This document shows positions 12,501 through 27,600 of a stretch of DNA of 64,000 nucleotides, in pieces; position 1 is the first letter of the stretch; each line of letters begins with the position of its first letter. The DNA is taken from positions 502,501 through 566,500 of the forward strand of contig NC_135557.1 in the NCBI RefSeq assembly GCF_964340395.1. Direction: 5' to 3'. Below the pieces are notes generated by a model. It was not told the DNA's origin, did not search any database, and saw only the letters and a program-made list of their open reading frames with translations. The stretch comes from Glandiceps talaboti (lineage: Eukaryota; Hemichordata; Enteropneusta; Spengelidae). The translations under genes were made by a program, and so were the position numbers.

Positions 12501-15500
12501 GTTACACTATGATGTATGTACGTTACTCTAAGATTGTACGTACGTTACTCTAAGATTGTATGTACGTTACACTAAGATTGTATGTACGTTACTCTAAGAT
12601 TGTATGTACGTTACTCTAAGATTGTATGTACGATTGTATGTACGATACTCTAAGATTGTATGTACGTTACTCTAAGATTGTATGTACGTTACACTATGAT
12701 GTATGTACGTTACTCTAAGATTGTATGTACGATACTCTAAGATTGTATGTACGATTGTATGTACGATACTCTAAGATTGTATGTACGATACTCTAAGATT
12801 GTATGTACGATTGTATGTACGATACTCTAAGATTATATGTACGATACTCTAAGATTGTATGTACGATTGTATGTACGATACTCTAAGATTGTATGTACGA
12901 TACTCTAAGATTGTATGTACGATTGTATGTACGATACTCTAAGATTGTATGTACGATACTCTAAGATTGTATGTACGATTGTATGTACGATACTCTAAGA
13001 TTGTATGTACGATACTCTAAGATTATATGTACGATTGTATGTACTATACTCTAAGATTATATGTACGATTGTATGTACGATACTCTAAGATTGTATGTAT
13101 GTTACTCTATGATGTATGTACGATACTGTAAGATTGTATGTACGATACTCTAAGATTGTATGTACGATTGTATGTACGATACTCTAAGATTGTATGTACG
13201 ATTGTATGTACGATACTGTAAGATTGTATGTACGATACTCTAAGATTGTATGTACGTTACTCTAAGATTGTATGTACGATTGTATGTACGATACTCTAAG
13301 ATTGTATGTACGATTGTATGTACGATACTCTAAGATTGTATGTACGATTGTATGTACGATACTCTAAGATTGTATGCACGTTACTCTAAGATTGTATGTA
13401 CGATACTCTAAGATTGTATGTACGATTGTATGTACGATACTCTAAGATTGTATGTACGATACTCTAAGATTGTATGTACGATTGTATGTACGATACTCTA
13501 AGATTGTATGTACGATTGTATGCACGATACTCTAAGATTGTATGTACGATTGTATGTACGATACTCTAAGATTGTATGTACGATACTCTAAGATTGTATG
13601 TACGATTGTATGTACGTTACTCTAAGATTGTATGTACGATTGTATGCACGATACTCTAAGATTGTATGTACGTTACTCTAAGATTGTATGTACGATTGTA
13701 TGTACGTTACTCTAAGATTGTATGTACGATTGTATGCACGATACTCTAAGATTGTATGTACGTTACTCTAAGATTGTATGTACGATTGTATGTACGATAC
13801 TCTAAGATTGCACGTACGTTACTCTAAGATTGTATGCACGATACTCTAAGATTGTATGTACGATACTCTAAGATTGTATGTACGATTGTATGTACGATAC
13901 TCTAAGATTGCACGTACGTTACTCTAAGATTGTATGTACGTTACTCTAAGATTGTATGTACGATTGTATGTACGTTACTCTAAGATTGTATGTACGTTAC
14001 TCTAAGATTGTATGTACGATACTCTAAGATTGTATGTACGATTGTATGCACGATACTCTAAGATTGTATGTACGTTACTCTAAGATTGTATGTACGATTG
14101 TATGTACGATACTGTAAGATTGTATGTACGATTGTATGTACGATACTGTAAGATTGTATGTACGATTGTATGCACGATACTGTAAGATTGTATGTACGAT
14201 ACTCTAAGATTGTATGTACGATTGTATGCTCGATACTGTAAGATTGTATGTACGTTACTCTAAGATTGTATGCACGATACTGTAAGATTGTATGCACGAT
14301 ACTGTAAGATTGTATGTACGTTACTCTAAGATTGTATGTACGATTGTATGTACGTTACTCTAAGATTGTATGTACGTTACTCTAAGATTGTATGTACGTT
14401 ACTCTATGATGTATGTACGATACTCTAAGATTGTATGTACGATTGTATGTACGATACTCTAAGATTGTATGTATGTTACTCTAAGATTGTATGTACGTTA
14501 CACTATGATGTATGTACGTTACTCTAAGATTGTACGTACGTTACTCTAAGATTGTATGTACGTTACACTAAGATTGTATGTACGTTACTCTAAGATTGTA
14601 TGTACGTTACTCTAAGATTGTATGTACGATTGTATGTACGATACTCTAAGATTGTATGTACGTTACTCTAAGATTGTATGTACGTTACACTATGATGTAT
14701 GTACGTTACTCTAAGATTGTATGTACGATACTCTAAGATTGTATGTACGATTGTATGTACGATACTCTAAGATTGTATGTACGATACTCTAAGATTGTAT
14801 GTACGATACTCTAAGATTGTATGTACGTTACTCTAAGATTGTATGTACGTTACTCTATGATGTATGTACGATACTCTAAGATTGTATGTACGATTGTATG
14901 TACGATACTCTAAGATTGTATGTATGTTACTCTAAGATTGTATGTACGTTACACTATGATGTATGTACGTTACTCTAAGATTGTACGTACGTTACTCTAA
15001 GATTGTATGTACGTTACACTAAGATTGTATGTACGTTACTCTAAGATTGTATGTACGTTACTCTAAGATTGTATGTACGATTGTATGTACGATACTCTAA
15101 GATTGTATGTACGTTACTCTAAGATTGTATGTACGTTACACTATGATGTATGTACGTTACTCTAAGATTGTATGTACGATACTCTAAGATTGTATGTACG
15201 ATTGTATGTACGATACTCTAAGATTGTATGTACGATACTCTAAGATTGTATGTACGATTGTATGTACGATACTCTAAGATTATATGTACGATACTCTAAG
15301 ATTGTATGTACGATTGTATGTACGATACTCTAAGATTGTATGTACGATACTCTAAGATTGTATGTACGATTGTATGTACGATACTCTAAGATTGTATGTA
15401 CGATACTCTAAGATTGTATGTACGATTGTATGTACGATACTCTAAGATTGTATGTACGATACTCTAAGATTATATGTACGATTGTATGTACTATACTCTA

Positions 15501-18500
15501 AGATTATATGTACGATTGTATGTACGATACTCTAAGATTGTATGTATGTTACTCTATGATGTATGTACGATACTGTAAGATTGTATGTACGATACTCTAA
15601 GATTGTATGTACGATTGTATGTACGATACTCTAAGATTGTATGTACGATTGTATGTACGATACTGTAAGATTGTATGTACGATACTCTAAGATTGTATGT
15701 ACGTTACTCTAAGATTGTATGTACGATTGTATGTACGATACTCTAAGATTGTATGTACGATTGTATGTACGATACTCTAAGATTGTATGTACGATTGTAT
15801 GTACGATACTCTAAGATTGTATGCACGTTACTCTAAGATTGTATGTACGATACTCTAAGATTGTATGTACGATTGTATGTACGATACTCTAAGATTGTAT
15901 GTACGATACTCTAAGATTGTATGTACGATTGTATGTACGATACTCTAAGATTGTATGTACGATTGTATGCACGATACTCTAAGATTGTATGTACGATTGT
16001 ATGTACGATACTCTAAGATTGTATGTACGATACTCTAAGATTGTATGTACGATTGTATGTACGTTACTCTAAGATTGTATGTACGATTGTATGCACGATA
16101 CTCTAAGATTGTATGTACGTTACTCTAAGATTGTATGTACGATTGTATGTACGTTACTCTAAGATTGTATGTACGATTGTATGCACGATACTCTAAGATT
16201 GTATGTACGTTACTCTAAGATTGTATGTACGATTGTATGTACGATACTCTAAGATTATATGTACGATACTCTAAGATTGTATGTACGATTGTATGTACGA
16301 TACTCTAAGATTGTATGTACGATACTCTAAGATTGTATGTACGATTGTATGTACGATACTCTAAGATTGTATGTACGATACTCTAAGATTGTATGTACGA
16401 TTGTATGTACGATACTCTAAGATTGTATGTACGATACTCTAAGATTATATGTACGATTGTATGTACTATACTCTAAGATTATATGTACGATTGTATGTAC
16501 GATACTCTAAGATTGTATGTATGTTACTCTATGATGTATGTACGATACTGTAAGATTGTATGTACGATACTCTAAGATTGTATGTACGATTGTATGTACG
16601 ATACTCTAAGATTGTATGTACGATTGTATGTACGATACTGTAAGATTGTATGTACGATACTCTAAGATTGTATGTACGTTACTCTAAGATTGTATGTACG
16701 ATTGTATGTACGATACTCTAAGATTGTATGTACGATTGTATGTACGATACTCTAAGATTGTATGTACGATTGTATGTACGATACTCTAAGATTGTATGCA
16801 CGTTACTCTAAGATTGTATGTACGATACTCTAAGATTGTATGTACGATTGTATGTACGATACTCTAAGATTGTATGTACGATACTCTAAGATTGTATGTA
16901 CGATTGTATGTACGATACTCTAAGATTGTATGTACGATTGTATGCACGATACTCTAAGATTGTATGTACGATTGTATGTACGATACTCTAAGATTGTATG
17001 TACGATACTCTAAGATTGTATGTACGATTGTATGTACGTTACTCTAAGATTGTATGTACGATTGTATGCACGATACTCTAAGATTGTATGTACGTTACTC
17101 TAAGATTGTATGTACGATTGTATGTACGTTACTCTAAGATTGTATGTACGATTGTATGCACGATACTCTAAGATTGTATGTACGTTACTCTAAGATTGTA
17201 TGTACGATTGTATGTACGATACTCTAAGATTGCACGTACGTTACTCTAAGATTGTATGCACGATACTCTAAGATTGTATGTACGATACTCTAAGATTGTA
17301 TGTACGATTGTATGTACGATACTCTAAGATTGCACGTACGTTACTCTAAGATTGTATGTACGTTACTCTAAGATTGTATGTACGATTGTATGTACGTTAC
17401 TCTAAGATTGTATGTACGTTACTCTAAGATTGTATGTACGATACTCTAAGATTGTATGTACGATTGTATGCACGATACTCTAAGATTGTATGTACGTTAC
17501 TCTAAGATTGTATGTACGATTGTATGTACGATACTGTAAGATTGTATGTACGATTGTATGTACGATACTGTAAGATTGTATGTACGATTGTATGCACGAT
17601 ACTGTAAGATTGTATGTACGATACTCTAAGATTGTATGTACGATTGTATGCACGATACTGTAAGATTGTATGTACGTTACTCTAAGATTGTATGCACGAT
17701 ACTGTAAGATTGTATGCACGATACTGTAAGATTGTATGTACGTTACTCTAAGATTGTATGTACGATTGTATGTACGTTACTCTAAGATTGTATGTACGTT
17801 ACTCTAAGATTGTATGTACGTTACTCTATGATGTATGTACGATACTCTAAGATTGTATGTACGATTGTATGTACGATACTCTAAGATTGTATGTATGTTA
17901 CTCTAAGATTGTATGTACGTTACACTATGATGTATGTACGTTACTCTAAGATTGTACGTACGTTACTCTAAGATTGTATGTACGTTACACTAAGATTGTA
18001 TGTACGTTACTCTAAGATTGTATGTACGTTACTCTAAGATTGTATGTACGATTGTATGTACGATACTCTAAGATTGTATGTACGTTACTCTAAGATTGTA
18101 TGTACGTTACACTATGATGTATGTACGTTACTCTAAGATTGTATGTACGATACTCTAAGATTGTATGTACGATTGTATGTACGATACTCTAAGATTGTAT
18201 GTACGATACTCTAAGATTGTATGTACGATACTCTAAGATTGTATGTACGTTACTCTAAGATTGTATGTACGTTACTCTATGATGTATGTACGATACTCTA
18301 AGATTGTATGTACGATTGTATGTACGATACTCTAAGATTGTATGTATGTTACTCTAAGATTGTATGTACGTTACACTATGATGTATGTACGTTACTCTAA
18401 GATTGTACGTACGTTACTCTAAGATTGTATGTACGTTACACTAAGATTGTATGTACGTTACTCTAAGATTGTATGTACGTTACTCTAAGATTGTATGTAC

Positions 18501-21500
18501 GATTGTATGTACGATACTCTAAGATTGTATGTACGTTACTCTAAGATTGTATGTACGTTACACTATGATGTATGTACGTTACTCTAAGATTGTATGTACG
18601 ATACTCTAAGATTGTATGTACGATTGTATGTACGATACTCTAAGATTGTATGTACGATACTCTAAGATTGTATGTACGATTGTATGTACGATACTCTAAG
18701 ATTATATGTACGATACTCTAAGATTGTATGTACGATTGTATGTACGATACTCTAAGATTGTATGTACGATACTCTAAGATTGTATGTACGATTGTATGTA
18801 CGATACTCTAAGATTGTATGTACGATACTCTAAGATTGTATGTACGATTGTATGTACGATACTCTAAGATTGTATGTACGATACTCTAAGATTATATGTA
18901 CGATTGTATGTACTATACTCTAAGATTATATGTACGATTGTATGTACGATACTCTAAGATTGTATGTATGTTACTCTATGATGTATGTACGATACTGTAA
19001 GATTGTATGTACGATACTCTAAGATTGTATGTACGATTGTATGTACGATACTCTAAGATTGTATGTACGATTGTATGTACGATACTGTAAGATTGTATGT
19101 ACGATACTCTAAGATTGTATGTACGTTACTCTAAGATTGTATGTACGATTGTATGTACGATACTCTAAGATTGTATGTACGATTGTATGTACGATACTCT
19201 AAGATTGTATGTACGATTGTATGTACGATACTCTAAGATTGTATGCACGTTACTCTAAGATTGTATGTACGATACTCTAAGATTGTATGTACGATTGTAT
19301 GTACGATACTCTAAGATTGTATGTACGATACTCTAAGATTGTATGTACGATTGTATGTACGATACTCTAAGATTGTATGTACGATTGTATGCACGATACT
19401 CTAAGATTGTATGTACGATTGTATGTACGATACTCTAAGATTGTATGTACGATACTCTAAGATTGTATGTACGATTGTATGTACGTTACTCTAAGATTGT
19501 ATGTACGATTGTATGCACGATACTCTAAGATTGTATGTACGATACTCTAAGATTATATGTACGATTGTATGTACTATACTCTAAGATTATATGTACGATT
19601 GTATGTACGATACTCTAAGATTGTATGTATGTTACTCTATGATGTATGTACGATACTGTAAGATTGTATGTACGATACTCTAAGATTGTATGTACGATTG
19701 TATGTACGATACTCTAAGATTGTATGTACGATTGTATGTACGATACTGTAAGATTGTATGTACGATACTCTAAGATTGTATGTACGTTACTCTAAGATTG
19801 TATGTACGATTGTATGTACGATACTCTAAGATTGTATGTACGATTGTATGTACGATACTCTAAGATTGTATGTACGATTGTATGTACGATACTCTAAGAT
19901 TGTATGCACGTTACTCTAAGATTGTATGTACGATACTCTAAGATTGTATGTACGATTGTATGTACGATACTCTAAGATTGTATGTACGATACTCTAAGAT
20001 TGTATGTACGATTGTATGTACGATACTCTAAGATTGTATGTACGATTGTATGCACGATACTCTAAGATTGTATGTACGATTGTATGTACGATACTCTAAG
20101 ATTGTATGTACGATACTTTAAGATTGTATGTACGATTGTATGTACGTTACTCTAAGATTGTATGTACGATTGTATGCACGATACTCTAAGATTGTATGTA
20201 CGTTACTCTAAGATTGTATGTACGATTGTATGTACGTTACTCTAAGATTGTATGTACGATTGTATGCACGATACTCTAAGATTGTATGTACGTTACTCTA
20301 AGATTGTATGTACGATTGTATGTACGATACTCTAAGATTGCACGTACGTTACTCTAAGATTGTATGCACGATACTCTAAGATTGTATGTACGATACTCTA
20401 AGATTGTATGTACGATTGTATGTACGATACTCTAAGATTGCACGTACGTTACTCTAAGATTGTATGTACGTTACTCTAAGATTGTATGTACGATTGTATG
20501 TACGTTACTCTAAGATTGTATGTACGTTACTCTAAGATTGTATGTACGATACTCTAAGATTGTATGTACGATTGTATGCACGATACTCTAAGATTATATG
20601 TACGATTGTATGTACGATACTGTAAGATTGTATGTACGATTGTATGTACGATACTGTAAGATTGTATGTACGATTGTATGCACGATACTGTAAGATTGTA
20701 TGTACGATACTCTAAGATTGTATGTACGATTGTATGCACGATACTGTAAGATTGTATGTACGTTACTCTAAGATTGTATGCACGATACTGTAAGATTGTA
20801 TGCACGATACTGTAAGATTGTATGTACGTTACTCTAAGATTGTATGTACGATTGTATGTACGTTACTCTAAGATTGTATGTACGTTACTCTAAGATTGTA
20901 TGTACGATTGTATGTACGTTACTCTAAGATTGTATGTACGTTACTCTAAGATTGTATGTACGATTGTATGTACGTTACCCTAAGATTGTATGTACGTTAC
21001 TCTAAGATTGTATGTACGATTGTATGCACGATACTCTAAGATTGTATGTACGTTACTCTAAGATTGTATGTACGATACTCTAAGATTGTATGTACGATAC
21101 TCTAAGATTGTATGTACGATTGTATGTACGTTACTCTAAGATTGTATATACGTTACTCTTACATTGCACGTACGTTACTCTAAGATTGTATGTACGATAC
21201 TGTAAGATTGTATTACGATTGTATGTACGTTACTCTAAGATTGTATGTACGTTACTCTAAGATTGTATGTACGTTACTCTAAGATTGTATGTACGTTACT
21301 CTATGATGTATGTACGATACTCTAAGATTATATGTACGATTGTATGTACGATACTCTAAGATTGTATGTATGTTACTCTAAGATGTATATACGTTACTCT
21401 TACATTGCACGTACGTTACTCTAAGATTGTATGTACGTTACTCTAAGATTGTATGTACGATTGTATGTACGATACTCTAAGATTGTATGTATGTTACTCT

Positions 21501-24500
21501 AAGATTGTATGTACGTTACACTATGATGTATGTACGTTACTCTAAGATTGTACGTACGTTACTCTAAGATTGTATGTACGTTACACTAAGATTGTATGTA
21601 CGTTACTCTAAGATTGTATGTACGTTACTCTAAGATTGTATGTACGATTGTATGTACGATACTCTAAGATTGTATGTACGTTACTCTAAGATTGTATGTA
21701 CGTTACACTATGATGTATGTACGTTACTCTAAGATTATATGTACGATACTCTAAGATTGTATGTACGATTGTATGTACGATACTGTAAGATTGTATGTAC
21801 GATACTCTAAGATTGTATGTACGATTGTATGTACGATACTCTAAGATTGTATGTACGATACTCTAAGATTGTATGTACGATTGTATGTACGATACTCTAA
21901 GATTGTATGTACGATACTCTAAGATTATATGTACGATTGTATGTACGATACTCTAAGATTATATGTACGATTGTATGTACGATACTCTAAGATTGTATGT
22001 ATGTTACTCTATGATGTATGTACGATACTGTAAGATTGTATGTACGATACTCTAAGATTGTATGTACGATTGTATGTACGATACTCTAAGATTGTATGTA
22101 CGATTGTATGTACGATACTGTAAGATTGTATGCACGATACTCTAAGATTGTATGTACGATACTCTAAGATTGTATGTACGTTACTCTAAGATTGTATGTG
22201 CGATTGTATGTACGATACTCTAAGATTGTATGTACGATTGTATGTACGATACTCTAAGATTGTATGTACGATTGTATGTACGATACTCTAAGATTGTATG
22301 CACGTTACTCTAAGATTGTATGTACGATACTCTAAGATTGTATGTACGATTGTATGTACGATACTCTAAGATTGTATGTACGATACTCTAAGATTGTATG
22401 TACGATTGTATGTACGATACTCTAAGATTGTATGTACGTTACTCTAAGATTGTATGTACGATTGTATGTACGTTTCTCTAAGATTGTATGTACGATTGTA
22501 TGCACGATACTCTAAGATTGTATGTACGTTACTCTAAGATTGTATGTACGATTGTATGTACGTTACTCTAAGATTGTATGTACGATTGTATGCACGATAC
22601 TCTAAGATTGTATGTACGTTACTCTAAGATTGTATGTACGATTGTATGTACGATACTCTAAGATTGCACGTACGTTACTCTAAGATTGTATGCACGATAC
22701 TCTAAGATTGTATGTACGATACTCTAAGATTGTATGTACGATTGTATGTACGATACTCTAAGATTGCACGTACGTTACTCTAACATTGTATGTACGTTAC
22801 TCTAAGATTGTATGTACGATTGTATGTACGTTACTCTAAGATTGTATGTACGTTACTCTAAGATTGTATGTACGATACTCTAAGATTGTATGTACGATTG
22901 TATGCACGATACTCTAAGATTATATGTACGATTGTATGTACGATACTGTAAGATTGTATGTACGATTGTATGTACGATACTGTAAGATTGTATGTACGAT
23001 ACTGTAAGATTGTATGTACGATTGTATGCACGATACTGTAAGATTGTATGTACGATACTCTAAGATTGTATGTACGATTGTATGCACGATACTGTAAGAT
23101 TGTATGTACGTTACTCTAAGATTGTATGCACGATACTGTAAGATTGTATGCACGATACTGTAAGATTGTATGTACGTTACTCTAAGATTGTATGTACGAT
23201 TGTATGTACGTTACTCTAAGATTGTATGTACGTTACTCTAAGATTGTATGTACGATTGTATGTACGTTACTCTAAGATTGTATGTACGTTACTCTAAGAT
23301 TGTATGTACGATTGTATGTACGTTACCCTAAGATTGTATGTACGTTACTCTAAGATTGTATGTACGATTGTATGCACGATACTCTAAGATTGTATGTACG
23401 TTACTCTAAGATTGTATGTACGATACTCTAAGATTGTATGTACGATACTCTAAGATTGTATGTACGATTGTATGTACGTTACTCTAAGATTGTATGTACG
23501 ATACTCTAAGATTGTATGTACGATACTCTAAGATTGTATGTACGATACTCTAAGATTGTATGTACGATTGTATGTACGATACTCTAAGATTGTATGTACG
23601 TTACTCTAAGATTGTATGTACGATTGTATGCACGATACTCTAAGATTGTATGTACGTTACTCTAAGATTGTATGTACGATTGTATGTACGTTACTCTAAG
23701 ATTGTATGTACGTTACTCTAAGATGTATGTACGATACTCTAAGATTGTATGTACGATTGTATGCACGATACTCTAAGATTGTATGTACGTTACTCTAAGA
23801 TTGTATGTACGATTGTATGTACGTTACTCTAAGATTGTATGTACGTTACTCTAAGATTGTATGTACGTTACTCTAAGATTGTATGTACGATACTCTATGA
23901 TTATATGTACGATTGTATGTACGATACTCTAAGATTGTATGTACGATTGTATGTACGATACTCTAAGATTGTATGTACGATTGTATGTACGATACTCTAA
24001 GATTGTATGTACGTTACTCTAAGATGTATGTATGTTACTCTAAGATGTATATACGTTACTTATACATTGCACGTACGTTACTCTAAGATTGTATGTACGT
24101 TACTCTAAGATTGTATGTACGATTGTATGTACGATACTCTAAGATTGTATGTACGTTACTCTAAGATTGTATGTACGTTACTCTATGATGTATGTACGTT
24201 ACTCTAAGATTATATGTATGTTACTCTAAGATTGTATGTACGTTACTCTATGATGTATGTACGTTACTCTAAGATTGTATGTACGATACTCTATGATGTA
24301 TGTACGTTACTCTAAGATTGTATGTACGTTACTCTATGATGTATGTACGTTACTCTAAGATTGTATGTACGTTACACTATGATGTATGTATGTTACTCTA
24401 AGATTGTATGTACGATACTCTATGATGTATGTACGTTACTCTAAGATTGTATGTACGTTACTCTATGATGTATGTACGTTACTCTAAGATTGTATGTACG

Positions 24501-24690
24501 TTACACTATGATGTATGTACGTTACTCTAAGATTGTATGTACGATACTCTAAGATTATATGTACGATTGTATGTACGATACTCTAAGATTGTATGTACGA
24601 TACTCTAAGATTGTATGTACGATACTCTAAGATTGTATGTACGATACTCTAAGATTGTATGTACGATACTCTAAGATTGTATGTACGTTA
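9545..24690. repeat. Giant 22/12-bp tandem array with higher-order repeats (homogeneous part)
   Basis: The basic unit is about 22 bp: 'gtatgtacg(t/a)tactctaa' plus 'gatt'. A 12-bp short form ('gtatgtacgatt') is interspersed, as is a variant with 'tatgatgtatg'. The first 0.8 kb (9545-10320), next to the exon 9352-9516 acceptor, is more diverged. From 10.3 kb the array is highly uniform, with long blocks repeated: the rare 'gtactatactctaag' variant at about 13044 and 15490 recurs at 16466 and 18911, an offset of about 3422 bp. The frames at 14058-14297 and 17480-17719 have the same offset. Nothing in it is coding. Confidence 0.95.
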
Positions 24691-27600
24691 CTCTAGGATT
24701 ATATATTCGATACTCTAAGATGTATGTACGTTACTGTAGGATTATATATTCGATACTCTAAGATGTATGTACGTTACTCTATGATGTCTACATTACTCTA
24801 AGATTAAATGTTTGATATTCTAAGACTGTATGTACGTCACTCCGGGATTTATGTACGGCACTCTAAGATGTATGTACGTTACTTTAAGATTATATGTTTG
24901 ATACTTTAAGATTCTATGTAGGTAATTCCAAGATTGTATGTACGTCACACTAAGCTGTATGTACGTCACTCTAAGATGGTACGTACGTTACTCTAAGATG
25001 CATGTACGTTACACTAAGATATATGTACGTCACTCTAAGATTATATGTTTGATACTTTAAGATTCTATGTAGGTTTTTCCAAGATTGTATGTACGTCACA
25101 CTAAGCTGTATGTACGTCACTCGAAGATTGTATGTACGGTACTCTAAGATTGTATGTACGCTACACTAAGATTGTATGTACGTTACTCTAGGATGTATGT
25201 ACGTTACTTTAAGATTATATGTTTGATACTTTAAGATTCTATGTAGGGAATTCCAAGATAGTATGTACGTCACACTAAGCTGTATGTACGTCACTCTAAG
25301 ATGGTATGTACGTTACTCTAAGATGCATGTACGATACTCTAAGATTGCATGTACGTCACTCTAAGATTGTATGTACGTTACTATAAGATGCATGTACGTT
25401 ACTCTAAGATGCATGTATGTCACTCAAAGATGTATGTACGTTACTCTAAGATGTATGTACGTTACTCTAAGATTGTATGTACGTTACTCTAAGATGTATG
25501 TACGTCACACTAAGCTGTATGTACGTCACTCGAAGATTGTATGTACGGTACTCTAAGATTGTATGTACGCTACACTAAGATTGTATGTACGTTACTCTAA
25601 GATGTATGTACGTTACTTTAAGATTATATGTTTGATACTTTAAGATTCTATGTAGGTAATTCCAAGATTGTATGTACGTCACACTAAGCTGTATGTACGT
25701 CACTCTAAGATGGTACGTACGTTACTCTAAGATGCATGTACGTTACTCTAAGATCGTATGTACGTTACACTAAGATATATGTACGTCACTCTAAGATTAT
25801 ATGTTTGATACTTTAAGATTCTATGTAGGTTTTTTCCAAGATTGTATGTACGTCACACTAAGCTGTATGTACGTCACTCGAAGATTGTATGTACGGTACT
25901 CTAAGATTGTATGTACGCTACACTAAGATTGTATGTACGATACTCTAAGATGTATGTACGTTACTCTAAGATTGTATGTACGTTACTCTAAGATGTATGT
26001 ACGTCACACTAAGCTGTATGTACGTCACTCGAAGATTGTATGTACGGTACTCTAAGATTGTATGTACGCTACACTAAGATTGTCTGTACGTTACTCTAAG
26101 ATGTATGTACGTTACTTTAAGATTATATGTTTGATACTTTAAGATTCTATGTAGGTAATTCCAAGATTGTATGTACGTCACACTAAGCTGTATGTACGTC
26201 ACTCTAAGATGGTACGTACGTTACTCTAAGATGCATGTACGTTACTCTAAGATCGTATGTACGTTACACTAAGATATATGTACGTCACTCTAAGATTATA
26301 TGTTTGATACTTTAAGATTCTATGTAGGTTTTTTCCAAGATTGTATGTACGTCACACTAAGCTGTATGTACGTCACTCGAAGATTGTATGTACGGTACTC
26401 TAAGATTGTATGTACGCTACACTAAGATTGTATGTACGTTACTCTAGGATGTATGTACGTTACTTTAAGATTATATGTTTGATACTTTAAGATTCTATGT
26501 AGGTAATTCCAAGATAGTATGTACGTCACACTAAGCTGTATGTACGTCACTCTAAGATGGTATGTACGTTACTCTAAGATGCATGTACGATACTCTAAGA
26601 TTGCATGTACGTCCCTCTAAGATTGTATGTACGTTACTATAAGATGCATGTACGTTACTCTAAGATGCATGTATGTCACTCAAAGATGTATGTACGTTAC
26701 TCTAAGATGTATGTACGTTACTCTAAGATGTATGTACGTTACTCTAATATTGTATGTACGTTACTCTAAGATTGTGTGTACCATACTCTAAGATTGCATG
26801 TACGTTACTCTAAGATTGTATGTACGTTACTCTAAGATGTATGTACGTTACTCAAAGATGTATGTACGTTACTCTAAGATGTATGTACGATACTCTAAGA
26901 TGTATGTACGTTACTCTAAGATTGTATGTACGTTACTCTAATATGTATGTACGTTACTCTAAGATGTATGTACGTTTCTCTAAGATTGTACGTACGTTAC
27001 TCTAAGATTGTATGTACGATACTCTAAGATTGTATGTACGTTACTCTAAGATTGTATGTATGTTACACTATGATGTATGTACGTTACTTTAAGATTGTAT
27101 GTACGATACTCTAAGATTATATGTACGATACTCTAAGATTATATGTACGATTGTATGTACGATACTCTAAGATTGTATGTACGTTACTCTAAGATTATAT
27201 ATTCGTTACTCTAAGATTGTATGTACGTTACTCTAAGATGTATGTACGTTACTCTAAGATGTATGTACGTTTCTCTAAGATTGTACGTACGTTACTCTAA
27301 GATTGTATGTACGATACTCTACGATTCTATGTACGTTACTCTAAGATGTATGTATGTTACTCTAAGATGTATATACGTTACTCTTGCATTGCACGTACGT
27401 TACTCTAAGATTGTATGTACGTTACTCTAAGATTGTATGTACGATTGTATGTACGATACTCTAAGATTGTATGTACGTTACTCTAAGATTGTATGTACGT
27501 TACTCTATGATGTATGTACGTTACTCTAAGCTTGTATGTACGATACTCTAAGATTATATGTACGATTGTATGTACGATACTCTAAGATTGTATGTACGTT

